Shown here piece by piece: positions 51,648-60,475 of a stretch of DNA of 64,000 nt (the first letter of the stretch is position 1; each line of letters begins with the position of its first letter). Source of the stretch: JADJNW01 sp964517145. Lineage in GTDB: Bacteria; Bacteroidota; Bacteroidia; Chitinophagales; Saprospiraceae. Below the pieces are notes generated by a model, which was not told the origin of the DNA, did no database searches, and was given only the letters and a program-made list of their open reading frames with translations. Where the stretch lies: NCBI GenBank assembly GCA_964517145.1, contig CAZFBN010000005.1, positions 1 to 64,000 on the forward strand, given 5' to 3'. The position numbers were made by a program, and so were the translations under genes.

Positions 51648-53162
51648 ATGGCTAATATTGGATATGTCAAGCAGGTGATTGGACCGGTAGTGGATGTGAG
51701 CTTTGAGGGAGAAAACTCTAAACTTCCTGAAATTTTCAATGCTCTGGAAATCAAGCGTGCACATGGCGAAACGCTGGTACTCGAAGTGCAGCAGCATTTG
51801 GGCGAAGACAGTGTGCGTGCGATTGCGATGGACTCTACGGATGGGTTGACGCGCGGCACGGAAGTAATGGATACGGGAAAAACCATTGCAATGCCAGTGG
51901 GCGATGCAATCAAAGGTCGTTTGTTTAATGTGGTGGGCGAGCCAATTGATGGTATTGGTCCGGTTTCTCGCGAACGCGTTTATCCAATTCACAGAAAACC
52001 ACCTACTTACGAAGAGTTGTCAACGGAAAAAGAAGTGCTTTATACCGGTATCAAAGTTATTGACCTGATCGAGCCATACATGAAAGGTGGTAAAATTGGG
52101 CTGTTTGGTGGTGCTGGGGTAGGTAAAACCGTGTTGATTCAGGAATTGATTAACAACATTGCCAAGGGATACGGTGGTCTGTCCGTATTTGCAGGGGTAG
52201 GCGAGCGTACACGCGAAGGGAATGACTTGCTGCGGGAGATGATCGAAGCGGGCATCATGCAATACGGCGAAGAATTTAAGCACTCGATGGAAGCAGGCGG
52301 CTGGGATTTGTCGAAAGTGAGTTTGAAAGGATTGGAAGATTCCAAAGCAACCTTCATCTTTGGTCAGATGAACGAACCACCTGGTGCACGTGCACGCGTG
52401 GCGCTGTCTGGTTTGACCATTGCAGAGTATTTCCGCGATGGCGACATGAATGACCCTATGGGCGGCAAAGACATCTTATTCTTTATTGACAATATTTTCC
52501 GTTTTACACAGGCGGGTTCTGAAGTATCGGCATTGCTAGGTCGTATGCCTTCTGCGGTAGGGTATCAGCCAACGCTGGCAACAGAAATGGGCTTGATGCA
52601 GGAACGAATTACCTCCACCAAACGCGGTTCGATCACTTCAGTGCAGGCGGTTTATGTACCTGCGGATGACTTGACTGACCCGGCTCCGGCTACTACTTTC
52701 GCTCACTTGGATGCAACAACGGTATTGAGTCGCAAAATTGCATCTTTAGGTATTTATCCTGCGGTGGATCCATTGGATTCTACTTCGCGCATTTTGGATC
52801 CGCTGATTATCGGGGAAGCCCACTACAATTGCGCTCAGCGCGTGAAGCAGATTTTGCAGCGTTACAACGAATTGCAAGACATCATTGCCATTTTGGGTAT
52901 GGAAGAGTTGTCAGAAGATGACAAACTGGTGGTACACCGCGCTCGTCGTGTACAGCGCTTCTTGTCGCAGCCATTCCACGTGGCAGAGCAGTTTACCGGT
53001 ACGCCTGGGGTGATGGTGCCTATCGAAGAAACAATTCGCGGTTTCAACATGATTATGGATGGCGAAGTGGATGAGTATCCAGAAGCGGCGTTCAACTTGA
53101 AAGGTACGATTGACGATGCAATCGCAGCTGGTAAAAAAATGTTGGCAGAAGTGGGTGCTTAA
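51648..53162 (+). CDS. atpD: ATP synthase F1 beta subunit
   Basis: Catalytic subunit of the F1 part of ATP synthase. The 504-residue protein has the N-terminal barrel (GYVKQVIGPVVDVSF), the P-loop GLFGGAGVGKTVLIQELI, GVGERTREGNDLLREM with the catalytic Glu, LFFIDNIFRFTQAGSEVSAL (Walker B), and the ALLGRMPSAVGYQPTLA and EELSEDDKL (DELSEED-like) segments. Length is slightly above the usual 460-480, as is typical in Bacteroidota. Only atpC follows; the other subunits lie elsewhere, which is common in the phylum. Confidence 0.98.
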   Translation: MANIGYVKQVIGPVVDVSFEGENSKLPEIFNALEIKRAHGETLVLEVQQHLGEDSVRAIAMDSTDGLTRGTEVMDTGKTIAMPVGDAIKGRLFNVVGEPIDGIGPVSRERVYPIHRKPPTYEELSTEKEVLYTGIKVIDLIEPYMKGGKIGLFGGAGVGKTVLIQELINNIAKGYGGLSVFAGVGERTREGNDLLREMIEAGIMQYGEEFKHSMEAGGWDLSKVSLKGLEDSKATFIFGQMNEPPGARARVALSGLTIAEYFRDGDMNDPMGGKDILFFIDNIFRFTQAGSEVSALLGRMPSAVGYQPTLATEMGLMQERITSTKRGSITSVQAVYVPADDLTDPAPATTFAHLDATTVLSRKIASLGIYPAVDPLDSTSRILDPLIIGEAHYNCAQRVKQILQRYNELQDIIAILGMEELSEDDKLVVHRARRVQRFLSQPFHVAEQFTGTPGVMVPIEETIRGFNMIMDGEVDEYPEAAFNLKGTIDDAIAAGKKMLAEVGA

Positions 53163-53257
53163 AATATCAATTTATGATGGTCAACAGTAATTGATTAAGT
53201 ATTTTTTACGGATAAAAGTTGTTGATTGTCAATGATTGATAGTATTTTATAATTTGT

Positions 53258-53581
53258 ATGAATACAGACGATATGAATATCGCTATTTTGACTCCGGAGA
53301 AAGAAATTTTCCGGGGTGTGATTAAATCTATTAAAGTCCCGGGCACACTCGGGCAATTTCAGGTATTAAAAAATCATGCACCGATTGTTTCTTCTTTGGA
53401 GCGTGGCAAGGTGGAAATTGTTACATCAAAAGGGGAGTACCAGTACTATGACGAGGAAAGCGGCAATATTTTGACAGCAGAAGAGCCAGGAAAAAAGATT
53501 GTGTTTAACATCACCGGCGGATTTATAGAGGTGCTGAATAACGAGGTAGCGCTATTGATTCAATCTATCGCTCGCTCCTAA
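53258..53581 (+). CDS. atpC: ATP synthase F1 epsilon subunit
   Basis: The 107-residue protein has the epsilon N-terminal beta-sandwich: MNIAILTPEKEIFRGVIKSI, VPGTLGQFQVLKNHAPIVSS, FNITGGFIEVLNNEVALLI. It lacks the C-terminal helical hairpin found in longer epsilon subunits, a short form known in Bacteroidota. Starts at 53258 or 53273 are both possible. Cotranscribed with atpD. Confidence 0.93.
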   Translation: MNTDDMNIAILTPEKEIFRGVIKSIKVPGTLGQFQVLKNHAPIVSSLERGKVEIVTSKGEYQYYDEESGNILTAEEPGKKIVFNITGGFIEVLNNEVALLIQSIARS

Positions 53582-53621
53582 TTACAGTTGGAATACAAAA
53601 ACTAGTATAAGGTATTTTAAA

Positions 53622-53658
53622 GAGGAATAAGGGCTCACACCTTTATTCCTTCTTTTTT
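53622..53658 (+). terminator. Rho-independent terminator after atpC
   Basis: GAGGAATAAGGG (53622-53633) pairs with CCTTTATTCCTTC (53640-53652) with a bulge, followed by TTTTTTT. Confidence 0.8.
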
Positions 53659-53788
53659 TGAGTATTTGCTTCTCTTTTTGCTTTTCAAAAATCTGGCGCA
53701 GCTCATCAAACCAATCGCCATTCCTCACTCGTATTTTAATCTATGATTATCGGTTTAGTGATTTATTGCTTATAAATGGCACAAGGGG

Positions 53789-53819
53789 GAGCCACGGCTT
53801 GAAGCTGCCGTGCTCTTTT
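53789..53819 (+). other. Hairpin with short T-run
   Basis: GAGCCACGGC (53789-53798) pairs with GCCGTGCTC (53807-53815) with one bulged C, then TTTT. Second of three hairpins downstream of atpC; it may be a back-up terminator or part of a small RNA. Confidence 0.5.
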
Positions 53820-53834
53820 ATGGGTGTAACGTAG

Positions 53835-53868
53835 CCTTCGGTTTTTACAGCCGAAGGTTTTTAATTTT
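53835..53868 (+). terminator. Third hairpin with T-run downstream of atpC
   Basis: CCTTCGG (53835-53841) pairs with CCGAAGG (53851-53857), then TTTTTAATTTTTT. The CCTTCG...CGAAGG core is like the hairpin at 984-1010. Confidence 0.7.
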
Positions 53869-53969
53869 TTCAGCAGTCAAGTAGATTAATTTATAATTTT
53901 CAGCGGAGTTTATAATATTTTTATGGATTTAAATCCTAACTGGTCTTTACAATTCTAAAAATCAGTGTC

Positions 53970-54578
53970 CTATTTATAATTTTTGATTTTTAGTAAATGA
54001 AAAAACATCTGTTCTTCGATTTCACGAATGCCGCCTGCGGGTAAGTCGCCCAGGGTCAAATCTTCAATCGCCACGCGAATCAATCTTCTGCAAGGATGCC
54101 CGACTGCTGTCACCATTTTGCGAACCTGATGATATTTGCCTTCTACTAAATTGATTTCCAACCAGGTATGTGGATATTCTCTGGGAATTTCGGTGACGCC
54201 GGGTGCCCAGTCTTTCGGGCTTTCTACGATGCGAACGTCGCAAGGTTTGGTGAAATAAGTTGTTTTATTCTCCACAATAATCGGCACGCCGCTTCTCAAT
54301 TGCTGCACTTTTTCCTCGCTTATTACATTTTTTACCTGTACTAAATACGTTCTTTGATGCGGTGTATCACTTTCAAATAATAAGCGCGTCACTTTTTTAT
54401 TCGTTGTTAAAATTAATAATCCCTCCGAATGACTGTCCAATCTGCCGATGGCGTGCGTGCCTTCGGGAAAGTCAAAATCCAGTTCGCCCAGCAGCCGTAC
54501 TTTGTCGGAACTGACAAATTGGGAAACCATGTTGTAAGGCTTGTGGATGATGAAGTAGCGATGTGACGTTAATTGCAT
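53970..54578 (-). CDS. 23S rRNA pseudouridine synthase, RluE-like
   Basis: The 202-residue protein lacks an S4 domain and starts directly with the catalytic fold: YFIIHKPYNMVSQF, HAIGRLDSHSEGLLILTTNK with the catalytic Asp, RTYLVQV, LVEGKYHQVRKMVTAVGHPC and RLIRVAIEDLTLGDLPAG. This is the RsuA/RluB/E/F group, and absence of an S4 domain with KPYNMVSQF favours RluE. It isomerises a uridine in 23S rRNA. Divergent from the small kinase gene. Confidence 0.92.
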   Translation of the reverse strand: MQLTSHRYFIIHKPYNMVSQFVSSDKVRLLGELDFDFPEGTHAIGRLDSHSEGLLILTTNKKVTRLLFESDTPHQRTYLVQVKNVISEEKVQQLRSGVPIIVENKTTYFTKPCDVRIVESPKDWAPGVTEIPREYPHTWLEINLVEGKYHQVRKMVTAVGHPCRRLIRVAIEDLTLGDLPAGGIREIEEQMFFHLLKIKNYK

Positions 54579-54609
54579 TGGAACAAAAATAAAAAGTCAT
54601 CTTTACATC

Positions 54610-55119
54610 ATGCAAAAAATTTCCATCATCGGCTCCGGCGGGTCGGGAAAGTCAACATTGGCGCGGCAGCTGGGCGATATATTAAAAATTCCGGTCTATC
54701 ATTTGGATGCGTTGTACTGGAAAAGCAACTGGACACCGACGCCATTGGAAGAATGGGAAACCATTCAGGAGGCATTGGTGCAAGAGGAAAGCTGGATCAT
54801 GGATGGGAATTATAGCAACACCATGCGCATTCGATTTCAAGCAGCCGATACGATCATTTTTATGGATTATCCGACCTGGCTTTGTCTGTGGCGTGTGCTG
54901 AAAAGACGCTGGACATATCGAGGAAAAACACGACCGGATATGGGCGAGGGCTGTACCGAAAAAATTGACCTGGAATTTTTGAGTTGGATTTGGAATTACC
55001 GGAAGACGCGTCGTCCGGGCATTTTGAAAAAATTGGAAGGTTTAAAAAGTCAAAAAAACGTGTTGATTTTTACTTCACAGAAACAGGTTTCAACATTTTT
55101 AAAGCAACTAACCCAATGA
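54610..55119 (+). CDS. Small P-loop kinase-like protein (topology-modulation FlaR-like)
   Basis: The 169-residue protein begins MQKISIIGSGGSGKSTLARQ with the P-loop at residues 7-15, then VYHLDALYWKSNWTPTP, SWIMDGNYSNTMRIRF and IIFMDYPTWLCLWRVLKRR, and ends with a helix. This matches the family annotated as DNA topology modulation or adenylate kinase-like protein. LDALYWK and DGNYSNT are its hallmarks. The real substrate is not known; a nucleoside or shikimate-like kinase fold is likely. Confidence 0.88.
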   Translation: MQKISIIGSGGSGKSTLARQLGDILKIPVYHLDALYWKSNWTPTPLEEWETIQEALVQEESWIMDGNYSNTMRIRFQAADTIIFMDYPTWLCLWRVLKRRWTYRGKTRPDMGEGCTEKIDLEFLSWIWNYRKTRRPGILKKLEGLKSQKNVLIFTSQKQVSTFLKQLTQ

Positions 55120-55124
55120 GCGGA

Positions 55125-55448
55125 TTACTTTAATATTTCCAAACGTTGATTTGGGTTTTGAGAATTGTGTAAAATTTCAACAACGGTAACAAAGACTTCC
55201 GATTCTTCAATAGAATAGATGATTCGGTAATCCCACTTCAAAATCCTTCGGAAAACCGTTTGTTCATCGCTGATATCATGTTCCATTTCATGAGAATAGG
55301 GTAATGAAGAGAGGCTTTTGATCGCTTCTGTAATGCCCTTTCTGACTTTAATTGCAATATCTTTAGAAGCGGTTTCCTGAAGATAATCGTAAATTTTTCG
55401 AAGGCTGGTCTGCGCTCGAGGCGAAACAACCACTTTATACTTCACCAT
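55125..55448 (-). CDS. RelE/ParE-family toxin
   Basis: The 107-residue protein has the ParE-type start YKVVVSPRAQTSLRKIYDYL, a SLSSLPYSHEM middle and the C-terminal strands FRRILKWDYRIIYSIEESEV and FVTVVEILHNSQNP. It overlaps the upstream antitoxin gene by 7 bases, as normal for such pairs. Whether the target is gyrase or mRNA cannot be told. Confidence 0.88.
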   Translation of the reverse strand: MVKYKVVVSPRAQTSLRKIYDYLQETASKDIAIKVRKGITEAIKSLSSLPYSHEMEHDISDEQTVFRRILKWDYRIIYSIEESEVFVTVVEILHNSQNPNQRLEILK

Positions 55449-55696
55449 TGATCGGCTTCTTTTTCCAAGTCTTCAATGGTAATAAATTCGCCTTGTTTGA
55501 CGCGTTCCAGCTCTGCTTTGAACTGCGCTTTCGCTACACTTGCATGAATAGGCGTGCCATCTAACTCGTAGCCGATGATAGGATCCGCTTGTTCCTGCGT
55601 ATAAGTGTGCAGCATGGCATGTACCGCCTTTAAAAAAGGTTCATCCAGTTCATCAACCATGCGATGCACGTCGCTGCGTATATTGGAAGTGCTCAT
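55442..55696 (-). CDS. Antitoxin of the RelE/ParE pair
   Basis: The 84-residue protein has an N-terminal helix (SDVHRMVDELDEPFLKAVHA), then DPIIGYELDGTPIHASVAKA and an acidic tail with IEDLEKEADQW. This is the pattern of small antitoxins paired with ParE toxins in Bacteroidota. The tail probably binds the toxin. It starts the two-gene unit. Confidence 0.82.
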   Translation of the reverse strand: MSTSNIRSDVHRMVDELDEPFLKAVHAMLHTYTQEQADPIIGYELDGTPIHASVAKAQFKAELERVKQGEFITIEDLEKEADQW

Positions 55697-55792
55697 TAAA
55701 TTTCTTTATTTTGTCAATAAAGATAAGGGATTTGGCACAAAAAGCCAAAAGATTCTTTTTGAAGAAGGGATTAAAATGTGCATAATTCCTGC

Positions 55793-57013
55793 TTACACCG
55801 CCATTTCTCTTGCCACTTTCATCGGCACGGCGATGCATTTTTGCTCCATATAGGTGAGCATTTTTTCGAGCAGTTCGCGGGTGGGCGCGTCGAGGTTTTC
55901 CACATCTTTGCGGAAAACTTCGTTTAATGCCTTGTTTTTCACGGCTTTGATCTCATCCGGTACGCGGCTCATGGCGCGGGTGAGTTGACGTTGTTTAAAA
56001 ATAGCAGGGAAATCTTGAATGTGTTTAGCCAATAAAATTTTGGCTTTTTCCACTTCATCTTCGCGGAACGCCATATTTTCCTGGGCAAGCGTGCGCAAGC
56101 CTTCGATTTCGATGTAACGAACCGGGAATTTCTGAATCACCGCTTCTTCCACATTGTGCGGAATGGCAAGGTCAATGACCATTTTTTCGCCGGCTTCGCC
56201 GTTCAGCAATTGCTCATATACCTGAGTAGTGATAATCGGGTCAATGGCACCCGTGCAAACGATGAGGCAATCGAAACCTTCTTTATAATCTTCAATATCA
56301 GTAAGCGAGCGAGCTTTGCCTCCTACCAATGCAGCGAGTTCTTCTGCTTTTTGGACACTGCGGTTGAAAACCGTTACATTATTAAAAGTGTGCTTATTTA
56401 AAAATTTGGTAACCAAGGCATTTGTTTGACCGGCGCCGATTAATAAAATGCGGGCGTCTTTTGGTAAATGAGCAGACATCATCTTGCGCACCGCCAGCGA
56501 AGCGACTGACACCGGCTTGTCGCCAATGCGGGTTTGGGCGTAAATTTCTTTTGCCGCAACGACGGCTTGTTGGAATGCGAGTCGAATGTTATCACCCGTG
56601 AGACCCCAGGCGTGGCACTGATCGTAGGCTTCGCGGAGCTGACCTAGAATCTGGCGCTCGCCAACGACCAGTGAATCAATAGAAGCAGCCACTTCAAACA
56701 AGTGTGCGATGGCGGCTTCGCCTTCCAGCGCTACAACGGATTGTAAAGTTGCTTCGGAAAGATTCGGATTGATATATTGAAAAAAGCGAGTGGTGAATTG
56801 GCTATCCAAATTTTCGTTGGTGACAAAGAAGTAGAGCACCCGATTGCAAGTGGCGACATAAAATAATTCATCAAAGGCAAACGTCGCTTTGAGCGTTTCC
56901 AATTGGGTTTGGAGGGTGGTGCTGTCGGAGGTGCGCACTACAAAATCCCCGATTTCCTTGAGTTTCGCCGACTTATGTGTAACCGTGAGTATTTTCAAAT
57001 TCCGCAGTATCAT
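55793..57013 (-). CDS. hemA: Glutamyl-tRNA reductase
   Basis: Makes glutamate-1-semialdehyde, the first tetrapyrrole precursor. The 406-residue protein has the catalytic Cys in YVATCNRVLYFF (C56), HLFEVAASIDSLVVGERQIL with GQLREAYD, the NADPH-binding LLIGAGQTNALVTKFL, VTVFNRSVQKAEELA, IDLAIPHNV and a C-terminal dimerisation helix. Length is normal. Its neighbours are not haem genes. Confidence 0.95.
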   Translation of the reverse strand: MILRNLKILTVTHKSAKLKEIGDFVVRTSDSTTLQTQLETLKATFAFDELFYVATCNRVLYFFVTNENLDSQFTTRFFQYINPNLSEATLQSVVALEGEAAIAHLFEVAASIDSLVVGERQILGQLREAYDQCHAWGLTGDNIRLAFQQAVVAAKEIYAQTRIGDKPVSVASLAVRKMMSAHLPKDARILLIGAGQTNALVTKFLNKHTFNNVTVFNRSVQKAEELAALVGGKARSLTDIEDYKEGFDCLIVCTGAIDPIITTQVYEQLLNGEAGEKMVIDLAIPHNVEEAVIQKFPVRYIEIEGLRTLAQENMAFREDEVEKAKILLAKHIQDFPAIFKQRQLTRAMSRVPDEIKAVKNKALNEVFRKDVENLDAPTRELLEKMLTYMEQKCIAVPMKVAREMAV

Positions 57014-57369
57014 GATGTTTGATCGAATGCTTTTGGAATGTTTGTTTGCTTGTTTATATCCGCAAAATTAAAGATTGCTTGCGCGGCGTGTGTCACCGTT
57101 CTGTCAATCAAAAATTTGGCTTTTTATTTGGAAATTGTCTAAAGAAGGTTGTTGGTATGGGGTGATTTTTTAATTTGTTATTGATTGTTTGTTAATGGGG
57201 AACTTCTGATGGCTCTTTTGATGTAATTTTTTGCACAACAACATTTACATGTTACAAAGATTGGGTGAAAAAAGGCAGCTTTTGATGATAAAAATCATGG
57301 GGGTGGATGTGTTTCGGCAGTTGTTTTTTGAATTTGAAAATGAAAAAAATGGGTATTGCATTTGGAAAT

Positions 57370-57590
57370 GTGGATTTGCCCGCCTTCGCCTTATTTTTTA
57401 CTGCGTTAGCAGCGCCACTTTGGCTATGGCGGGCAAGCGCGAGGGATAGGAGCGGTACCGACAGCCCCCGACCCCCAAGGGGAGGAAAGGGATGGCGGTA
57501 AGAGCGGATAGCCCGGTGCCGACAGCCTTCTAACCCCCTAAGGGGGAACCCCACCCACTCTGCTAATGGCTGGCGGCACGCGCCCAAATG
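57370..57590. repeat. GC-rich mosaic palindromic repeat
   Basis: The stretch includes CCCCCAAGGGG, CCCCCTAAGGGGG and copies of GGATAGC / GGTACCGACAGCC and GGTGCCGACAGCC. Reverse reading gives FPPLGGRGLS and FPLRGLEG, the kind of peptides that such repeats encode when they lie in genes. It is far richer in GC than the bordering sequence. This looks like an interspersed element rather than a gene. Confidence 0.7.
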
Positions 57591-57653
57591 GTCTGAACGA
57601 TGATGATTGTGATTTTTTTGATGGATTTGATTTTTATGGTAAAATGTAAAAGC

Positions 57654-57661
57654 TATTTTTG
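57654..57661 (+). promoter_or_regulatory. Bacteroidota -7 box (TATTTTTG) for aspS
   Basis: Matches TAnnTTTG; a TTTG lies 24 bases upstream, somewhat far. The leader would be about 90 bases. Confidence 0.45.
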
Positions 57662-57754
57662 TGCGGTTTTTGGGGAAGTCGGAGGGTAGAGGTCAGAAGT
57701 CGGAGGTTGGAAAATTGTAAACGTTAAATATTCAAATATTTAAATATTAAAAAA

Positions 57755-59554
57755 ATGTATCGTACGCACACCTGCGGGGAACTCCGCATGAGCCATGTTG
57801 GGCAAGAAGTGACATTGAGTGGTTGGGTGCAAGCCAGCCGGGATTTTGGCGCGCTGACGTTTGTGGATTTGCGCGACCGTTATGGCATTACGCAGTTGGT
57901 GTTTGACGTGGAGGATGATGCGGCGCTGAGTGCGCAGGCGCGGGAGTTGGGGCGTGAGTTTGTAGTGACGGCGACGGGTTTGGTGCGCGAGCGGACGAAT
58001 AAAAATCCGAACCGGGCGACGGGCGATGTTGAAATAACGGTAAAAAGTATGCGGGTGCTGAATGCGTCGAAGGTGCCGCCGTTTACGATTGAAGATGATA
58101 CCGATGGCGGGGATGACCTGCGGATGAAATATCGCTATCTGGATTTGCGGCGGGCGCCAGTGCAAAATAATATTTTGTTCCGCAGCAAAATGGGCATTGA
58201 AGTGCGCAAATATTTGGCGGGTGAGGGTTTTGCCGAAATTGAAACGCCATTTTTGATAAAAAGTACGCCGGAAGGAGCGCGAGATTTTGTGGTGCCGAGT
58301 CGGATGAATCCGGGGCAGTTTTATGCTTTGCCGCAGTCGCCGCAGACGTTCAAGCAGATTTTGATGGTGGCGGGTTTGGATAAGTATTTTCAGATTGTAA
58401 AATGCTTCCGCGACGAGGATTTGCGGGCTGACCGGCAGCCGGAATTTACGCAGATCGACTGTGAAATGGCGTTTGTGACGCGGGAAAATGTGTTGAATAC
58501 GTTTGAAGGGTTGACGAAGCATTTATTTAAAGAAATTTTAAATATTGAACTCGCTGATTTTCCGCGCATGAGCTACGATGAGGCGATGCAAAGATTTGGC
58601 TCGGATAAGCCGGATTTGCGGTTTGGAATGGAGTTTGTGAGCCTCACCCCCGACCCCTCTCCCGGAGGAGAGGGGAGCCAAGACCTCGTCAAAGGTAAGG
58701 GCTTCCCGGTTTTTGACAATGCGGAAGTAGTCATTGGCATCGTGGCGGAAGGTGCGGCGGGTTATTCGCGGAAGCAAATGGATGAATTGACGGATTTTGT
58801 GAAGCGTCCGCAAATAGGGGCGAAGGGCTTGGTATATGTGCGTTGGGATGCGGAAGGCGTGAAGTCTTCGGTGGATAAATTTTATTCGCAGGAGGATTTG
58901 AAAGCTTGGCTGGAACGTGCCGGGGCGAAGCAGGGTGATTTATTCTTGATTTTGGCTGGTGAGGAAGAAAAAACGCGGAAGCAGCTCAACGAATTGCGCC
59001 TGGAAATGGGTACGCGCCTGGGCTTGCGCGATCCGAAAGTGTTCAAACCCTTGTGGGTCGTGGATTTCCCGCTGTTAGAATGGGATGAGGATACGCAGCG
59101 TTTTTATGCGATGCACCACCCTTTTACCTCCCCGAAGCCGGAGGACATTGAAAAAATGCAAAGCGACGACCACGAAACACTCAAGGGTTTGCGCGCAGAT
59201 GCGTACGATTTGGTGTTGAATGGCGTGGAAATTGGCGGTGGTTCGATTCGTATTCACGACCGGGATTTGCAGATGAAAAATTTCCGTTTGTTAGGATTTA
59301 CACCACAACAGGCTGAAAATCAGTTTGGTTTCTTGCTTGGTGCATTTGAATACGGCGCACCGCCGCACGGGGGCATTGCGTTTGGTTTTGACCGTTTGTG
59401 TGCGGTGATGTCGGGACAGACTTCGATTCGGGACTTTATTGCCTTCCCAAAAAACAATCAGGGACGCGATATGATGATTGACGCGCCGTCGGAAATTGCG
59501 GGAGAGCAGTTGAAAGAGTTGAATTTGGAAGTGAATATTGTAATGAAGAAGTAA
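57755..59554 (+). CDS. aspS: Aspartyl-tRNA synthetase with a repeat-encoded insertion
   Basis: Charges tRNA-Asp (and perhaps tRNA-Asn). The 599-residue bacterial-type enzyme has the anticodon-binding OB fold (HVGQEVTLSGWVQASRDFGA), class II motif 1 (FRSKMGIEVRKYL), FLIKSTPEGARDFVVPSR, QSPQTFKQILMVAGLDKYFQ, motif 2 IVKCFRDEDLRADRQPEFTQ, the GAD-type insert domain (about 290-430) and motif 3 AFGFDRLCAVMSG. At residues 296-308 the sequence SLTPDPSPGGEGS interrupts the region where the family has a short loop before DLVKGKGF. It is encoded by a palindrome. The site lies in the insert domain, not the active site, so activity is probably kept. Confidence 0.97.
   Translation: MYRTHTCGELRMSHVGQEVTLSGWVQASRDFGALTFVDLRDRYGITQLVFDVEDDAALSAQARELGREFVVTATGLVRERTNKNPNRATGDVEITVKSMRVLNASKVPPFTIEDDTDGGDDLRMKYRYLDLRRAPVQNNILFRSKMGIEVRKYLAGEGFAEIETPFLIKSTPEGARDFVVPSRMNPGQFYALPQSPQTFKQILMVAGLDKYFQIVKCFRDEDLRADRQPEFTQIDCEMAFVTRENVLNTFEGLTKHLFKEILNIELADFPRMSYDEAMQRFGSDKPDLRFGMEFVSLTPDPSPGGEGSQDLVKGKGFPVFDNAEVVIGIVAEGAAGYSRKQMDELTDFVKRPQIGAKGLVYVRWDAEGVKSSVDKFYSQEDLKAWLERAGAKQGDLFLILAGEEEKTRKQLNELRLEMGTRLGLRDPKVFKPLWVVDFPLLEWDEDTQRFYAMHHPFTSPKPEDIEKMQSDDHETLKGLRADAYDLVLNGVEIGGGSIRIHDRDLQMKNFRLLGFTPQQAENQFGFLLGAFEYGAPPHGGIAFGFDRLCAVMSGQTSIRDFIAFPKNNQGRDMMIDAPSEIAGEQLKELNLEVNIVMKK
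58639..58679. repeat. In-frame palindromic element in aspS
   Basis: CCCCTCTCC (58654-58662) pairs with GGAGAGGGG (58667-58675) around a CGGA loop. GAGCC occurs at both ends (58639-58643 and 58675-58679), 36 bases apart, as if a 5-base target had been duplicated around a 12-codon insert. LTPDPSPGGEG-type peptides are a known product of such palindromes. Confidence 0.75.
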
Positions 59555-59556
59555 AA

Positions 59557-59626
59557 ATTGTTATTGGTTAACAGTTATTGGGTGTTTCCATATTCTCTGA
59601 TAACGGTTAACCAATAATTATTTTTA
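59557..59626. terminator. Two-way terminator between aspS and lspA
   Basis: A 22-base arm (59557-59578) pairs with 59600-59621 with three mismatches; the core is TTATTGGTTAAC / GTTAACCAATAA. T-rich sequence follows on both strands. The convergent genes share it. Confidence 0.8.
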
Positions 59627-59629
59627 GAT

Positions 59630-60361
59630 TTAATTTTCTTTGTCAATATTTGTATCTGGCTGTGGTTCAATGATTTCCGAAGGAAATTCTGAGCCGCTGG
59701 ACGGGTTGGTTGTTTCGAGCGCCGGTTGTAAATTCGTTTCATCCTCTTTTTTCGTATTAAAAAAGCTGCGCTGAAAGATTAAAATACTCAACACTCCGCA
59801 GGTAATGGCAGAGTCCGCCACATTAAAAACCGGTCGAAAAAACAACACATCGTCGCCGCCCCAGAGCGGAAACCAATTCGGAAGCGTGCCCTCGTAAATC
59901 GGGAAATAAAACATGTCCACCACGCGCCCATGCAGGAAGCCCGCATAGCCGCCTTCGGGAGGGAAGAGTATTGCCGGAGCGCCGTGATACGTGGATTCGG
60001 AAAAAATCAATCCGTAAAAAGCACTGTCAATGATATTGCCAAAAGCACCTGCCAGAATCAGTGCAAAACTCACGAGTAAGCCCGTAGGTGCCTGTGCTTT
60101 AATCAGTTGGCTAATGTAATAAATGAGAAAAACGACCGCGATGATGCGAAACAAGCTGAGCGCGAGTTTGCCGTAGCCGCCGCCAAATTCAATGCCAAAC
60201 GCCATGCCCGGATTTTCAACAAAGTGAATCCGTGCCCAATCCAGCCCAAAAATCTGAAATTCCTCGCCGTAAGTCATCTGAGTTTTCACCCAAATCTTTA
60301 CCATCTGATCTACTAGTAAGACCAGAAAGATAATCAGCATCACTTTGATTGACTTGCTCAA
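59630..60361 (-). CDS. lspA: Lipoprotein signal peptidase (signal peptidase II)
   Basis: Removes signal peptides from prolipoproteins in the inner membrane; the many lipoproteins here need it. The 243-residue protein has DQMVKIWVK, VENPGMAFGI, GAFGNIIDSAFYG, the catalytic Asp in HGRVVDMFYF (D149) and the second in FNVADSAITCGV (D183). Extra residues between the GNIID and VVD segments, and a 40-residue polar C-terminal tail, make it longer than usual (about 160-200), as seen in Bacteroidota. The start is a TTG at 60361; an ATG seven codons later is an alternative. Confidence 0.93.
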   Translation of the reverse strand: MSKSIKVMLIIFLVLLVDQMVKIWVKTQMTYGEEFQIFGLDWARIHFVENPGMAFGIEFGGGYGKLALSLFRIIAVVFLIYYISQLIKAQAPTGLLVSFALILAGAFGNIIDSAFYGLIFSESTYHGAPAILFPPEGGYAGFLHGRVVDMFYFPIYEGTLPNWFPLWGGDDVLFFRPVFNVADSAITCGVLSILIFQRSFFNTKKEDETNLQPALETTNPSSGSEFPSEIIEPQPDTNIDKEN

Positions 60362-60475
60362 AATATTGTAAATTTTTATTTGTTAATGGTTATTCGAAGC
60401 ATCAAAATGAAGAGAGACGCCAAATAACAAAATAACATTTAACCAGTAACGTATAATTGTTAGACAAGGTTTGCA

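Larger units (their letters stand above)
57014..57754. other. Long intergenic region with a repeat cluster
   Basis: About 740 bases between divergent hemA and aspS. The middle holds a GC-rich palindromic repeat (listed). GTCGGAGGGTAGAGGTCAGA is followed by a second GTCGGAGG copy near 57679-57708. The frames here show no real protein. The aspS -7 box is near the end. Confidence 0.6.

Noticed and set aside
57252..57587. Minus-strand frame reading FPLRGLEG and FPPLGGRG
   Set aside because: Its sequence is made of palindromic repeat DNA and has no protein-like composition; treated as a repeat.
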